Assembly (NCBI RefSeq): GCF_014267175.1
Contig: NZ_JACMTR010000002.1
Span: 2,443,501 to 2,507,500 of the forward strand
Direction of reading: 5' to 3'
DNA length: 64,000 nucleotides
From: Pseudonocardia sp. C8
GTDB lineage: Bacteria > Actinomycetota > Actinomycetes > Mycobacteriales > Pseudonocardiaceae
The notes beneath the pieces are model-generated. The model was not told the DNA's origin and searched no databases. It was given only the letters and a program-made list of their open reading frames with translations. Positions 1 through 8,583 of the stretch are shown in pieces (the first letter of the stretch is position 1; every line of letters starts with the position of its first letter). The position numbers and the translations under genes were made by a program.

Positions 1-1410
1 GCCGGGGTCGACACGCCAGCCCACCTCTACTCGTTCTCGTTCTCGCCGCGGCGGGAGTGGTCGCGGTACTACGCCAAGCAGCCCGAGGTGCTGGAGTACC
101 TCGCCGACACGGCGGCCCGGTTCGACCTGCACCGCCATATCCGGTTCGGTATCCGGGTCCGCGAGGCGCGCTGGGACGACGCGGTCGGGCGCTGGCAGGT
201 CGTGCTCGACGGCCCGCGTGGTGCGCGCACCGAGCTGACGACCGACGCGGTCGTCAGCTGCGTCGGCACCCTGACCGAGCCGGTCGTTCCCGACCTGCCC
301 GGGCTCGAGGAGTTCGCCGGACCGGCCTTCCACTCCGCTCGCTGGGACCACTCGGTCGACCTCACCGACAAGCGGGTCGCGGTGGTGGGCACCGGCGCGA
401 CGGCGATGCAGATCGTGCCGGCGATCGCGGACCGTGCCCGGGAGACGGTGGTCTTCCAGCGGACCCCGCAGTGGGTCGTGCCGAACGGCAACTACCTGCG
501 GGACGTGCCCGCCGGCGTCCGGCTGCTGATGGAGCAGGTGCCCTACTACGCCGCGTTCTACCGCCTGCGGCTGGTGTGGCAGTTCCAGGACAAGCTGTTG
601 ACGACGCTGCGCCGGGATCCGGAGTGGCCGCATCCCGAGCGGGCGGTGAACGCCACCAACGACCGCCATCGGGCGTTCATCACGCGCGCCATGGAGGAGC
701 AGCTCGGCGAGGACGCCGACCGGCTGCGCGACGTCGTCGTCCCCGACTACCCGCCGTACAGCAAGCGGATCCTGATGGACAACGAGTGGATCCGGACCCT
801 CCGCCGGGACGACGTCCTGCTCGTCCCGGAGCGGGTGACCGAGCTCGACGAGAAGCACGTGCTCACCGCCGGCGGCGACGCGCACCAGGTGGACGTGGTC
901 GTGTTCGCGACCGGGTTCCGTTCCCGCAGGATGCTCGCGACGCTGGAGATCACCGGCCGGGACGGGACGACGTTGCGCGAGACGTGGGGAGACGACGACG
1001 CCGACGCCTACCTCGGCATCACCGTGCCGAACTTCCCGAACCTGTTCATCGTCGGCGGCCCGCAGACGACTCCCGCGCACGGCGGCAGCGCGATCTTCGT
1101 CGCCGAGTGCGCGGCGAACTACGCCGTCCAGATGATCGTGCGCATGATCGAGGACGGCATCGGCGCGGTCGAGGTGCGGCCGGAGGTGGCCGCCGAGTAC
1201 AGCGCCCGCGTGGACGCCGAGCACGAGCAGCTGGTGTGGACGCACCCGGGCACGACGAACTGGTACCGCAACGCCCGCGGCCGGGTGGTCAACGCGCTGC
1301 CCTGGCGGGGCGTCGACTACTGGCGGATGACCCACCACCCGGACCTGGCGGACTACCTGGTCCGGCGAGCCGACGGGAGCACCTCGTGGACGACCGCCTC
1401 CGGCAGCTGA
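1..1410 (+). CDS. Flavin-containing Baeyer-Villiger monooxygenase, 5'-truncated by window edge
   Basis: The reading frame is open from base 1, so the start and the N-terminal FAD-binding GxGxxG lie outside the window; 469 residues are visible. Class B flavoprotein monooxygenases use FAD, NADPH and O2 to insert oxygen next to a ketone (or oxidise a heteroatom). The family fingerprint FxGxxxHxxxWD is present (FAGPAFHSARWD, near visible residues 107-118), followed by the second Rossmann motif VGTGATAMQ that binds NADPH, and the usual C-terminal GGPQ region. The stop overlaps the next gene by 25 bases, so it is the first visible gene of a three-gene operon with an NTF2-like protein and an iron alcohol dehydrogenase. 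The substrate cannot be read from the sequence; a cyclic or aryl ketone is plausible. Confidence 0.9.
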   Translation, partial: AGVDTPAHLYSFSFSPRREWSRYYAKQPEVLEYLADTAARFDLHRHIRFGIRVREARWDDAVGRWQVVLDGPRGARTELTTDAVVSCVGTLTEPVVPDLPGLEEFAGPAFHSARWDHSVDLTDKRVAVVGTGATAMQIVPAIADRARETVVFQRTPQWVVPNGNYLRDVPAGVRLLMEQVPYYAAFYRLRLVWQFQDKLLTTLRRDPEWPHPERAVNATNDRHRAFITRAMEEQLGEDADRLRDVVVPDYPPYSKRILMDNEWIRTLRRDDVLLVPERVTELDEKHVLTAGGDAHQVDVVVFATGFRSRRMLATLEITGRDGTTLRETWGDDDADAYLGITVPNFPNLFIVGGPQTTPAHGGSAIFVAECAANYAVQMIVRMIEDGIGAVEVRPEVAAEYSARVDAEHEQLVWTHPGTTNWYRNARGRVVNALPWRGVDYWRMTHHPDLADYLVRRADGSTSWTTASGS

Positions 1411-1928
1411 TCGACAAGGACGAGATCCGGGATCTCATGGCCCGTTACGCCCGGGCCGTCGACCGCAACGACATGGATCTGCTGCGGGAGGTGTACCACC
1501 CGGACGCCTACGACGACCACGGCGACTACAAGGGGGATCTCGAGGGCCTGGTCGGCTTCGTGACCGACCGGGTCGGTGACGTCCCGCAGGTGATGCACTT
1601 CCTCGGGCAGTGCCACGTCGAGCTCGCCGGCCCGGACGTCGCGGTGGTCGAGACCCACTTCATGACCGCGCACACCCTCGGCCCCGAGGCGCAGGCCGCC
1701 TACGGGATCACCGACGGCGCGGGGTCGCTGCAGCTGTCCATGTTCGGCCGCTACGTCGACCGCGTCGAACGTCGCCTCGGGCGGTGGCGGATCGCCGTCC
1801 GCGACACCGTGTTCGAGGCCACCCGGTTGTTCACCGGCACCGTTCCGCCGATCAACCCGGAGTGGGCCCGGTTCCGCCGGGACCACGACGACCCGATCTT
1901 CCGGCGGCGGAGGGAGGCTGGGCTGTGA
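1386..1928 (+). CDS. SnoaL/NTF2-like fold protein
   Basis: A 180-residue protein starting at GTG inside the end of the monooxygenase gene (25-base overlap), which implies translational coupling. Its pattern (IDKDEIRDLMARYARAVD near the start, then a D-rich turn and a C-terminal beta sheet rich in V, H and R) is that of the NTF2-like superfamily containing SnoaL polyketide cyclases, limonene-epoxide hydrolases and small subunits of ring-hydroxylating enzymes. Such proteins next to monooxygenases or dehydrogenases often act as hydrolases, isomerases or dehydratases on the oxygenated product. No specific catalytic signature lets me assign a reaction. Confidence 0.75.
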   Translation: MDDRLRQLIDKDEIRDLMARYARAVDRNDMDLLREVYHPDAYDDHGDYKGDLEGLVGFVTDRVGDVPQVMHFLGQCHVELAGPDVAVVETHFMTAHTLGPEAQAAYGITDGAGSLQLSMFGRYVDRVERRLGRWRIAVRDTVFEATRLFTGTVPPINPEWARFRRDHDDPIFRRRREAGL

Positions 1929-3121
1929 CCGGACCCTCGACCGTGCGCGTCTTCGAGCTGCCCCGCACCGACCGGGTCGGATACGGCGCCGGGGCGGCCG
2001 AGCTCGCCGGGGACGAGGCCCGCCGGCTCGGGATGACGAGGCCGCTGGTGGTGGCGAGCCGGACGCTGGCCACGACGACCGACGCCGTCGACGAGCTGGC
2101 CGCGCGTGTCGGCGCCGCCGGGATCTTCCACGGCGTGTCCTCCCACGTGCCCCGGCCCACCGTGCTCGAGCTCGCGGAACGCTGTCGCGAGCTGGACGCC
2201 GACGGCCTCGTCAGCGTCGGCGGGGGATCACCGATCGACGCCGCCAAGGCCGCGGCCCTCTGCATCTCCGAGGGGATCGAGGACGAGGAGGGGCTCGCGG
2301 CGCTCCGCGTCCGCTACCGTCACCCCGGGCCGGCGGAGATCCCGGCGATCACCGGTCGGCCGCCGCCCCACCTCGCGCTGGGCACGACGCTGTCCGGCGC
2401 GGAGTTCACCTCGATCGCCGGCGTCACCGACCCGGCCCGCGGTGTGAAGGACCTGTTCACCGCCGACGCCCTGTGCCCGGCCTCGGTCCTGCTCGATCCC
2501 GAGCTCGCGGCCCACACACCGCGCAGCTTGTGGCTCCCGAGCGGGGTGCGCGCGATCGACCACGTCGTCGAAGGCGTCTACTCGGTGCGCCACACCCCGG
2601 TCACCGACGCGGTCCTGCTGGGCGCCCTGGAGATCCTGTCCCGGGACCTGCACCCGAGCTCCGACGATCCGGGCGACGCGGGCCTCCGGAGCCGCTGCCA
2701 GGTCGCCGCCTGGATGGCGATCATGCACCTGCGCAACGTCTCCACCGGCCTGAGTCACGGCCTCGGGCACCAGCTGGGTGCGCTCCTGGGGGTCCCGCAC
2801 GGCGTGACGTCGTGCATCCTGCTTCCGCACGCGATGGACTTCAACCGGGCGGTCACCGCCGGCCGGCAGGCGCTGCTGGCGCCGGCGCTGGGAGTCGAGA
2901 CCCGCGGCATGGACGACGAGCGGGCGGCCGAGGCCGCGGTGGGTGCGTTGCGCGCGCTGCTCGTCCGGATGGAGGTGCCGACGCGGCTCTCCGACGTCGG
3001 CGTCGAACGCCGGCATTTCGCCGCACTGGTCAGGGCGACGCTCGACGACATGATCGTGGCCGGGAACCCACGGCCGGTCACCGCCGACGACCTGCAGGCG
3101 GTCCTGGAGGCAGCCTTCTGA
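1925..3121 (+). CDS. Iron-containing alcohol dehydrogenase / maleylacetate reductase-like
   Basis: Begins at a GTG overlapping the upstream stop (GTGA), with AGGGAGG at 1911-1917 as ribosome binding site; 398 residues. Group III (Fe-dependent) alcohol dehydrogenases and maleylacetate reductases share an N-terminal Rossmann-like domain and a helical metal domain. Visible here are the NAD-binding GGGSPIDAAKA (about residues 99-109), the substrate-side TLSGAEFT, and the metal-ligand histidines in GLSHGLGHQ and PHGVTSCILLPH. The PRPT/GGGSPIDAAKA arrangement is close to maleylacetate reductases of aromatic pathways, but the same fold reduces simple aldehydes. It most likely processes the alcohol, aldehyde or enol-ketone made by the upstream monooxygenase. 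Confidence 0.8.
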   Translation: MTGPSTVRVFELPRTDRVGYGAGAAELAGDEARRLGMTRPLVVASRTLATTTDAVDELAARVGAAGIFHGVSSHVPRPTVLELAERCRELDADGLVSVGGGSPIDAAKAAALCISEGIEDEEGLAALRVRYRHPGPAEIPAITGRPPPHLALGTTLSGAEFTSIAGVTDPARGVKDLFTADALCPASVLLDPELAAHTPRSLWLPSGVRAIDHVVEGVYSVRHTPVTDAVLLGALEILSRDLHPSSDDPGDAGLRSRCQVAAWMAIMHLRNVSTGLSHGLGHQLGALLGVPHGVTSCILLPHAMDFNRAVTAGRQALLAPALGVETRGMDDERAAEAAVGALRALLVRMEVPTRLSDVGVERRHFAALVRATLDDMIVAGNPRPVTADDLQAVLEAAF

Positions 3122-3136
3122 ACCCGCCGAGGTGAA

Positions 3137-3187
3137 CCGGCAATTGCCGGCACATTCAATGTGCGATATATTTTCTTCTAGTATAAT
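3137..3187 (+). promoter_or_regulatory. Promoter/operator region of the SDR gene
   Basis: An AT-rich patch in otherwise very GC-rich DNA. It contains a perfect 14-bp palindrome (CCGGCAATTGCCGG, 3137-3150), an inverted repeat CACATTcAATGTG (3151-3163), an AT run GATATATTTT and a perfect TATAAT at 3182-3187, placed about 45 bases before the ATG at 3233. I read it as a promoter with overlapping operator. The GTGCGATATAT part resembles the putative GntR-family sites elsewhere in the window. Confidence 0.55.
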
Positions 3188-3232
3188 AGTTCCGGATCGT
3201 GAAGGTCTCGTGCTCACGGAAGGACACCCAAC

Positions 3233-4090
3233 ATGGGTCTACTCGACGGCAAGGTCGCGCTCGTGACCGGCGCGGCCCGCGGCCAGGGCCGCGCTCACGC
3301 CCTCACCTGTGCCCGCGAGGGCGCCGATGTCATCGCGCTGGACACCGACAAGCAGCTCGCCTCGGTGCCCTACGGGATGGGGACGGCCGAGGAGCTCGCC
3401 GAGACCGCGAAGGCGGTCGAGCATCTCGGCCGCCGGGTGCTGACCGCGCGGGCCGACGTACGCGACCAGGCCGCGGTGGACGACGCCGTCGCCTGCGGTC
3501 TGTCCGAGTTCGGGCAGATCGACATCCTCATCGCCAACGCCGGCATCTGGACCCGCGGCGCGTTCTGGGAGCTCAGCGACGACCAGTGGGACGAGATGAT
3601 CGGGGTCAACCTGACCGGGGTCTGGCGCACGGCCAAGGCCGTCGCTCCGCACATGATCGAGCGCCAGACCGGATCGATCGTGATCATCGCCTCGGCCAAC
3701 GGCCTCGAGCCGGGGGCGAACTACGCGCACTACTGCTCCGCCAAGCACGGCGCCATCGGCTTGATGAAGAACATCGCGCTGGAACTCGCCCCGCACGGCA
3801 TCCGGGCCAACGCCATCTGCCCGGGGGCGATCGAGACGCCCATGACCGACCACCAGGCCGTGTACGACATGTTCGCGGGTCATGAGGGCGGTACCCGCGA
3901 GGACAAGCTGGCGGGCGGCTACCACTTTCACGCGCTCAAGGGCGCCACGTTCCTCGATCCGCAGGTCATCGCCGACGCTGCGCTCTACCTCAACTCGCCC
4001 CTGGCGTCGGCGGTCACCGGTGTCGCGCTCCCGGTCGACGCCGGCCACATGATTCTCACCGGTCTCAACATGGCACCGGTCACGGGCTGA
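3233..4090 (+). CDS. Mycofactocin-type short-chain dehydrogenase/reductase
   Basis: A 285-residue SDR starting at ATG. The N-terminal cofactor motif TGAARGQGRAHA, together with an insertion of roughly 20-30 residues after the second beta strand (DTDKQLASVPYGMG), is the signature of the mycofactocin-coupled SDR family, whose tightly held NAD(P) is re-oxidised through the peptide-derived cofactor mycofactocin. The NAG motif (IANAG), the serine region IIASANG and the catalytic YCSAK are in place. It would oxidise a secondary alcohol to a ketone or the reverse. It has its own AT-rich promoter and lies between the monooxygenase operon and the TRAP transporter, so a role in the same substrate pathway is likely. 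No mycofactocin biosynthesis genes are in this window. Confidence 0.85.
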   Translation: MGLLDGKVALVTGAARGQGRAHALTCAREGADVIALDTDKQLASVPYGMGTAEELAETAKAVEHLGRRVLTARADVRDQAAVDDAVACGLSEFGQIDILIANAGIWTRGAFWELSDDQWDEMIGVNLTGVWRTAKAVAPHMIERQTGSIVIIASANGLEPGANYAHYCSAKHGAIGLMKNIALELAPHGIRANAICPGAIETPMTDHQAVYDMFAGHEGGTREDKLAGGYHFHALKGATFLDPQVIADAALYLNSPLASAVTGVALPVDAGHMILTGLNMAPVTG

Positions 4091-4218
4091 GCCACGGTTC
4101 CCACTGGTCGTGGGGCCGGCCCGTGCGGACGACGGCGACGGCCGGCCGCCGACGACCGCACCGGTCGTGATGCTTCTCCCGGATCGCACTCGGAACCCGT
4201 GCGCTGCCGTGGCAGATC

Positions 4219-4240
4219 GTGCATAATGCTCGATATATCT
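4219..4240 (+). promoter_or_regulatory. Possible regulator site upstream of the TRAP operon
   Basis: The 291-base gap before dctP contains an isolated AT-rich stretch, GTGCATAATGCTCGATATATC, about 145 bases before the chosen start. Its CATAAT and ATATAT elements resemble the recurrent ACATAATATATTGTG motif, but the match is weak. It is also flanked by CAGATC and GATCTG, forming a loose inverted repeat. An ATG inside it could open a longer version of dctP, but that would encode an implausible arginine-rich leader before the signal peptide. Confidence 0.35.
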
Positions 4241-4381
4241 GGATCTGACCGTCGTGAGTCCGAGCGTGCCCGGCACGGCAGATCTCGAGAACGGCGCCAC
4301 AACGATGCGGTGCCACCCGCGTCCCCCGGACGTGCCGACAGCACACGGTGGGGCGTGGGAGGCCCGGGAAGGTCTTCACCC

Positions 4382-5452
4382 GTGCACATATCGCCCCCGG
4401 CGAGAGGAATCCTGATCGGGTTGCTCCTCGCCCTCTGCCTCGTCCTCACCGGCTGCGGGGCCGGTCAGCTCCGCTCCGCCGACGGCACGTACCACCTGTC
4501 CGTCGCCGACTTCTTCCCGAACGGGCACGTCATCTCCGTGAACGGTGCCCGCCACTTCATCGCCCGGGCCGAGGAGCTCAGCGGCGGCACGGTGAAGTTC
4601 GACTACTTCCCGGCCGCGCAGATGGGCGACGCCGAGAACCTCGTGGACCTGACCCGGGCCGGTGTCGTGGACGTCGCGACCGCCGTACCGGCGTACGTGC
4701 CGGCGAAGCTCCCGCTGTCCGGTGTGGCCGACCTCCCCGGTGCCACCACCGATGCCTGTGACGGGTCGCTGGCCTTCGAACGGCTGTCCGCGCCGGGCGG
4801 AATCCTGTGGGAGAAGGACTTCACGCGCAACGACATCCGACCGCTGTTCGTGGCCGTCCTCCCCGGCTACGAGGTGATGACCCGCACCCGCCCGGCGCTG
4901 ACCCCGGCCGACGTGCGGGGGATGACGCTGCGGTCCTCCGGCGGCACCGTCGACCGTGCGATCAGTGCCGCCGGGGCGGCGCCGGTGTCGATGTCGTCGA
5001 CCGACACCTATCTCGCGGTGTCCCGCGGCACCGTGGACGGCCTGGTCTTCCCGCCCCTGAGCGCGTCGCCGTACCGGCTCGGCGAGGTCGTCGACCACAT
5101 CACCCAGGGTGCGAACCTCGGCGCCGGCAGCATCACCTACTCGGTGAGCGAACGCGTCTGGCAGCAGCTGCCGCCGGAGGTCCAGCAGGCGCTGGAGCAG
5201 GCGGGCCGGGAGACGACGCGCCACCTGTGCCAGCAGGTGACGCGGAAGAACGCCGAGGCGCTCGCCGGTATGGCCCGGGACGGGGCGCGGGTGCACACCC
5301 TCACGCCCCAGCAGCGCGCGGCCTGGGCGCGTGAGATGGACACCGTGACGGCCACCTGGCGGTCCGAGATGGAGAGCGTCGGGCTGGCCGGCGACGCCGT
5401 GTACGCCGAGATGACCCGGGTCATGGCCGAGGTGCGGGAGGAGCGCCGATGA
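4382..5452 (+). CDS. dctP: TRAP transporter substrate-binding lipoprotein
   Basis: The periplasmic-type (here membrane-tethered) solute receptor of a tripartite ATP-independent transporter, which uses an ion gradient to import organic acids. I chose the GTG at 4382 because it directly precedes a short lipoprotein signal peptide with lipobox LTGC; the mature protein would start at that cysteine. Upstream in-frame starts would add a long arginine-rich tail. Family features include the early FFPNGHVISVNGARHF segment and the conserved TLRSSGGTVDR ... GTVDGLVFPP region that contacts the carboxylate. Length 356 residues is normal. The stop overlaps dctQ (ATGA). TRAP systems are uncommon in actinobacteria, so this operon is a good pointer to import of a carboxylic acid for the downstream CoA-dependent pathway. 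Confidence 0.85.
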   Translation: MHISPPARGILIGLLLALCLVLTGCGAGQLRSADGTYHLSVADFFPNGHVISVNGARHFIARAEELSGGTVKFDYFPAAQMGDAENLVDLTRAGVVDVATAVPAYVPAKLPLSGVADLPGATTDACDGSLAFERLSAPGGILWEKDFTRNDIRPLFVAVLPGYEVMTRTRPALTPADVRGMTLRSSGGTVDRAISAAGAAPVSMSSTDTYLAVSRGTVDGLVFPPLSASPYRLGEVVDHITQGANLGAGSITYSVSERVWQQLPPEVQQALEQAGRETTRHLCQQVTRKNAEALAGMARDGARVHTLTPQQRAAWAREMDTVTATWRSEMESVGLAGDAVYAEMTRVMAEVREERR

Positions 5453-6009
5453 GCACGCCCGTCGAGACGACGACGCCCGACGGCGGCGTGCCGGCCCGGT
5501 CCGGCGCCTGTGCGGCCGGCCGACGGCTGGAGGGGGTCGCCACCGCGGTGAGCGGCACCGCGCTCGTGCTCATCGGCGTGGTGACGATCGCCGAGGTCGT
5601 CATGCGGTACGTGGTCGGCGCGCCGCTGTCGTGGGTGCTGGGTCTGATCACCGACTACCTGCTGCCGGCGATGTTCTTCTTCGGACTGTCCTACGCCTAC
5701 CGGACCGGCTCGCATGTCAGCATCGACTTCCTCCACCGGACGTTCCCGCCTCGTGTGCGCCGCGTGGTCGACGTCATGGGGACCGTCCTCGCACTGGGGC
5801 TGTTCGTCCTGCTCGGCACGGCCGGGCTGCTCAGTACCCACGACGCATGGTCGGCCGGCGAGATCCCGCCGCCGGGCGGTGCCGAGTTGCCCTTGCCGAC
5901 CTGGACGTCGCTCGTCCTCATCCCGCTCGGCGTGCTCGTGCTCGTCGTCCGGATCCTGCACACCCTGATCTCGCTCGTCCGTGGCGAGCAGCCCGAGGAG
6001 GACCGGTAA
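5449..6009 (+). CDS. dctQ: TRAP transporter small permease
   Basis: A 186-residue membrane protein with a soluble N-terminal tail of about 25 residues and four predicted transmembrane helices, the standard architecture of the TRAP small subunit. The start ATG overlaps the dctP stop and its stop overlaps the next start (TAATG), so dctP-dctQ-dctM is one translationally coupled operon. It pairs with the large permease to form the membrane domain. Confidence 0.85.
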   Translation: MSTPVETTTPDGGVPARSGACAAGRRLEGVATAVSGTALVLIGVVTIAEVVMRYVVGAPLSWVLGLITDYLLPAMFFFGLSYAYRTGSHVSIDFLHRTFPPRVRRVVDVMGTVLALGLFVLLGTAGLLSTHDAWSAGEIPPPGGAELPLPTWTSLVLIPLGVLVLVVRILHTLISLVRGEQPEEDR

Positions 6010-7292
6010 TGCTCGCCGTCGGAGTCATCGCACTCATGTTCGTCCTCATGCTGTTGCGGATCCCGGTGGGCTTCGCGATCGGGATCTCGGCGGCCGTGGG
6101 GCTCTGGGTCCACGGCGGGACCCCGGTCCTGCTCGGCGTGTTCGAGACCGCACCGGCCTCGGCCGTGACCGAGCACGCGCTGGTGGCGATCCCGCTCTTC
6201 CTTCTCATGGCCCAGTTCATCCTGCGCAGCGGCGTGGCGGACCAGATGTTCGACGCCGCCCGGGTCTGGGTCGGGCGGACGCCGGCGGGGCTCGGTGTCG
6301 CCACGACCGGTGCCGGCGCACTGTTCGCCGCGATCTCCGGGTCGAGCACGGCATCCGCCGCGACGTTGGCGTCGACGTCGATCCCGCAGATGCGGGCCCA
6401 GGGCTACGAGACCCGGCTCGCGAGCGGGCTGGTCGCGGTCGTCGGCACGCTCGCCGCGATGATCCCGCCCAGCGTGGCGCTGATCCTCTACGCGATCCTC
6501 GCCGAGCAGAGCGTGGGGGAGATGCTGGTCGCCGGTGTCGTGCCGGGGATCCTGGTCGCCTTCGCGATCGTCGTCGCGACCTGGGCCATGGTCTGGCGGA
6601 ACCCTGATCGCGCGCCACGTGGCTCCGGCTACCCGATGCGGGAGAAGCTGGCGAGCCTCGGTGGGCTGCTCCCGATCCTCCTGCTGTTCGTGCTGGTCAC
6701 CGGCACGATCTTCTTCGGGGTGGCGACTCCCACCGAGGCGAGCGCGCTGGGGGCGCTGGGGGCGCTGCTGATCGGACTGTACGGGCGGAAGCTGCCGGGG
6801 CCGGCGCTGCGGACCTCCGTGCTCGAGGCGGTGTCCACCTCCGTGATGCTCCTGATGATCATCGTCGGGGCCTACCTGTTCAGCTACTTCCTGACCGCCA
6901 CGCAGGTCACGCTGGACCTGGTCGCCTGGGTCGAGGCGCTCGCGGCGCCGCCGCTGGCGATCTTCGCGGTGATCGCGCTCGGGTACCTGGTGCTGGGCTT
7001 CTTCATGGACCAGGCGGCGATCCTGGCGTTGACCGTCCCGATCGTGTTGCCGGTGGTCGAGGCCCTGGGTTTCGACCCGGTGTGGTTCGGCGTCGTCCTC
7101 GTGGTCCTCGCCGAGATCGGCCTGGTCACGCCGCCGCTGGGCCTCAACGTGTTCGTCGTCGCCCGGACCACCGGGCTCGCGGTCGAGGACGTGTTCCGTG
7201 GCTCGGTGCCCTATGTGGTCGCGATGCTGCTGGTGGTCGTGCTGTTCACCCTGGTGCCGGGCATCGTCCTGTGGGGGCCCGCACTGATGTAG
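6009..7292 (+). CDS. dctM: TRAP transporter large permease
   Basis: A 427-residue protein with about a dozen hydrophobic helices, matching the DctM family. It contains the typical N-terminal LRIPVGFAIGISAAVGL, the SGSSTASAATLAS loop that corresponds to the conserved GSSxAxAA signature of the ion-binding site, and the late IPIVLP-type segment (TVPIVLPVVEALGFDP). It forms the elevator transport domain driven by a sodium or proton gradient. The gene ends the transporter operon; the next unit starts after an AT-rich operator-like site. Confidence 0.9.
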   Translation: MLAVGVIALMFVLMLLRIPVGFAIGISAAVGLWVHGGTPVLLGVFETAPASAVTEHALVAIPLFLLMAQFILRSGVADQMFDAARVWVGRTPAGLGVATTGAGALFAAISGSSTASAATLASTSIPQMRAQGYETRLASGLVAVVGTLAAMIPPSVALILYAILAEQSVGEMLVAGVVPGILVAFAIVVATWAMVWRNPDRAPRGSGYPMREKLASLGGLLPILLLFVLVTGTIFFGVATPTEASALGALGALLIGLYGRKLPGPALRTSVLEAVSTSVMLLMIIVGAYLFSYFLTATQVTLDLVAWVEALAAPPLAIFAVIALGYLVLGFFMDQAAILALTVPIVLPVVEALGFDPVWFGVVLVVLAEIGLVTPPLGLNVFVVARTTGLAVEDVFRGSVPYVVAMLLVVVLFTLVPGIVLWGPALM

Positions 7293-7324
7293 CCGAGGCG
7301 GGGCAGCACTCTCGACGACAGACG

Positions 7325-7342
7325 ACATTTAATATATTGTGC
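7325..7342. promoter_or_regulatory. Putative GntR-family operator O1
   Basis: The near-palindrome ACATTTAATATATTGTGC stands out as AT-rich in GC-rich DNA, 51 bases before the acyl-CoA dehydrogenase start. It shares the core AATATATTGTG with sites at 15392-15409 and closely with 11639-11656 and 25147-25164, so I read it as the binding site of one regulator, probably the FadR-type protein encoded at 26422-27126. Confidence 0.6.
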
Positions 7343-7392
7343 GAGTGCGGCGGCGAGGCCGCACCAGGCCGAGCAGAGGAGCACGACCCCCG

Positions 7393-8583
7393 ATGGACAC
7401 GCCGCTGGTCGAGACCGTCCCGGCCGAGGACTTCGCGCACATCCGGGACCAGGTTCGCGACTTCGTCCGGAACGCGGTCGTCCCCCGCGAGCAGGAGATC
7501 GCCGAGAGCGACGCGATCCCCGCCGACATCCGCGAGCAGGCCGCCACGATGGGCCTGTTCGGGTACGCGCTGCCCGAGGAGTACGGCGGTCTGGGGCTGG
7601 CGATCACCCAGGACGTGGAGCTGGCGATGGAGTTCGGCTACACCGCGCTGTCGTTCCGGTCGCTGTTCGGGACCAACAACGGCATCGCCGGGCAGGTGTT
7701 GGTCGGGTGGGGGACCGAGGAGCAGCGCAAGCGCTGGCTGGAGCCGATGGCCGAGGGCCGGGTGATCGCGTCGTTCGCGCTGACCGAACCCGAAGCCGGG
7801 TCGGACCCGTCGGGGATGCGCAGCACCGCCACCTGGGGTGACGGTGGATGGACGATCGAGGGCCAGAAGCGGTTCATCACCAACGCCCCGCTGGCCGACC
7901 TCCTGGTCACCTTCGCCAAGGTCCGCGGCTACTCGGCCGACGACGAGGGGAAGGTCGCGGTCTTCCTCGTCCCCGCGGACGCCCCGGGCGTCACGGTCGG
8001 GCCCAAGGACCGCAAGATGGGCCAGGAGGGCGCCTCGACCTCGGACGTCACCTTCTCCGGGGTCCGGGTCGGCGCCGACGCGCTGGTCAGCGGCGAGGTG
8101 CGGGCCGGGTTCCGGGCCGCGATGAGCGTGCTGGCCCGCGGCCGGGTGCACATCTCGGCGCTCGCGATGGGACTGGCGCAGCGGGCGGTCGACGAGTCGG
8201 TCGCCTACTCGGCGCAGAACCGGCAGGGCGGTGTCCCGACCGGGGAACGGCAGCTGGTGCAGGCCATGCTCGCCGAGCAGCAGTCCCTCGTGCTGGCCGG
8301 GACCGCGATGGTGCGCGAGACCGCGCGGCGCTACCTCGACGGCAGCGACCGCCGGCTCGCCCCGTCCGCCACGAAGCTGTTCTGCACCGAGGCCGCCGGC
8401 CGGGTCGCCGACCTCGCCGTCCAGGTGCACGGCGGCAGCGGCTACATGCGCGAGATGCCGGTGGAGCGGATCTACCGCGACGTCCGGTTGCTGCGGCTCT
8501 ACGAGGGCACCAGCGAGATCCAGAAGCTGATCGTCGGCCGCGAGCTGATGCGGCGCGAGAACGAGAGGACGGCACGTGGCTGA
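7393..8583 (+). CDS. Acyl-CoA dehydrogenase
   Basis: A 396-residue FAD enzyme that introduces the alpha-beta double bond into an acyl-CoA and passes electrons to ETF. The ATG at 7393 is preceded by AGAGGAG; an upstream in-frame start would add an arginine-rich leader. The flavin-binding motif [14 protein letters not shown], the FITNAP segment and the C-terminal [12 protein letters not shown] with the catalytic glutamate of the YEGT type are all visible. The gene overlaps the crotonase-like gene by 8 bases and starts the operon with that gene and a CitE-like lyase, behind operator O1. The etfBA-etfD genes at 27-31 kb are the natural electron acceptors. Confidence 0.9.
   Translation: MDTPLVETVPAEDFAHIRDQVRDFVRNAVVPREQEIAESDAIPADIREQAATMGLFGYALPEEYGGLGLAITQDVELAMEFGYTALSFRSLFGTNNGIAGQVLVGWGTEEQRKRWLEPMAEGRVIASFALTEPEAGSDPSGMRSTATWGDGGWTIEGQKRFITNAPLADLLVTFAKVRGYSADDEGKVAVFLVPADAPGVTVGPKDRKMGQEGASTSDVTFSGVRVGADALVSGEVRAGFRAAMSVLARGRVHISALAMGLAQRAVDESVAYSAQNRQGGVPTGERQLVQAMLAEQQSLVLAGTAMVRETARRYLDGSDRRLAPSATKLFCTEAAGRVADLAVQVHGGSGYMREMPVERIYRDVRLLRLYEGTSEIQKLIVGRELMRRENERTARG

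Noticed and set aside
4199..4381. Longer start for dctP at 4199 or 4226
   Set aside because: It would put about 60 arginine-rich residues in front of a classic lipoprotein signal peptide; the GTG at 4382 fits better.
5697..7328. 543-codon minus-strand frame over the TRAP permeases
   Set aside because: Composition (H, D, Q, R, E runs) is that of antisense to membrane helices in GC-rich DNA.
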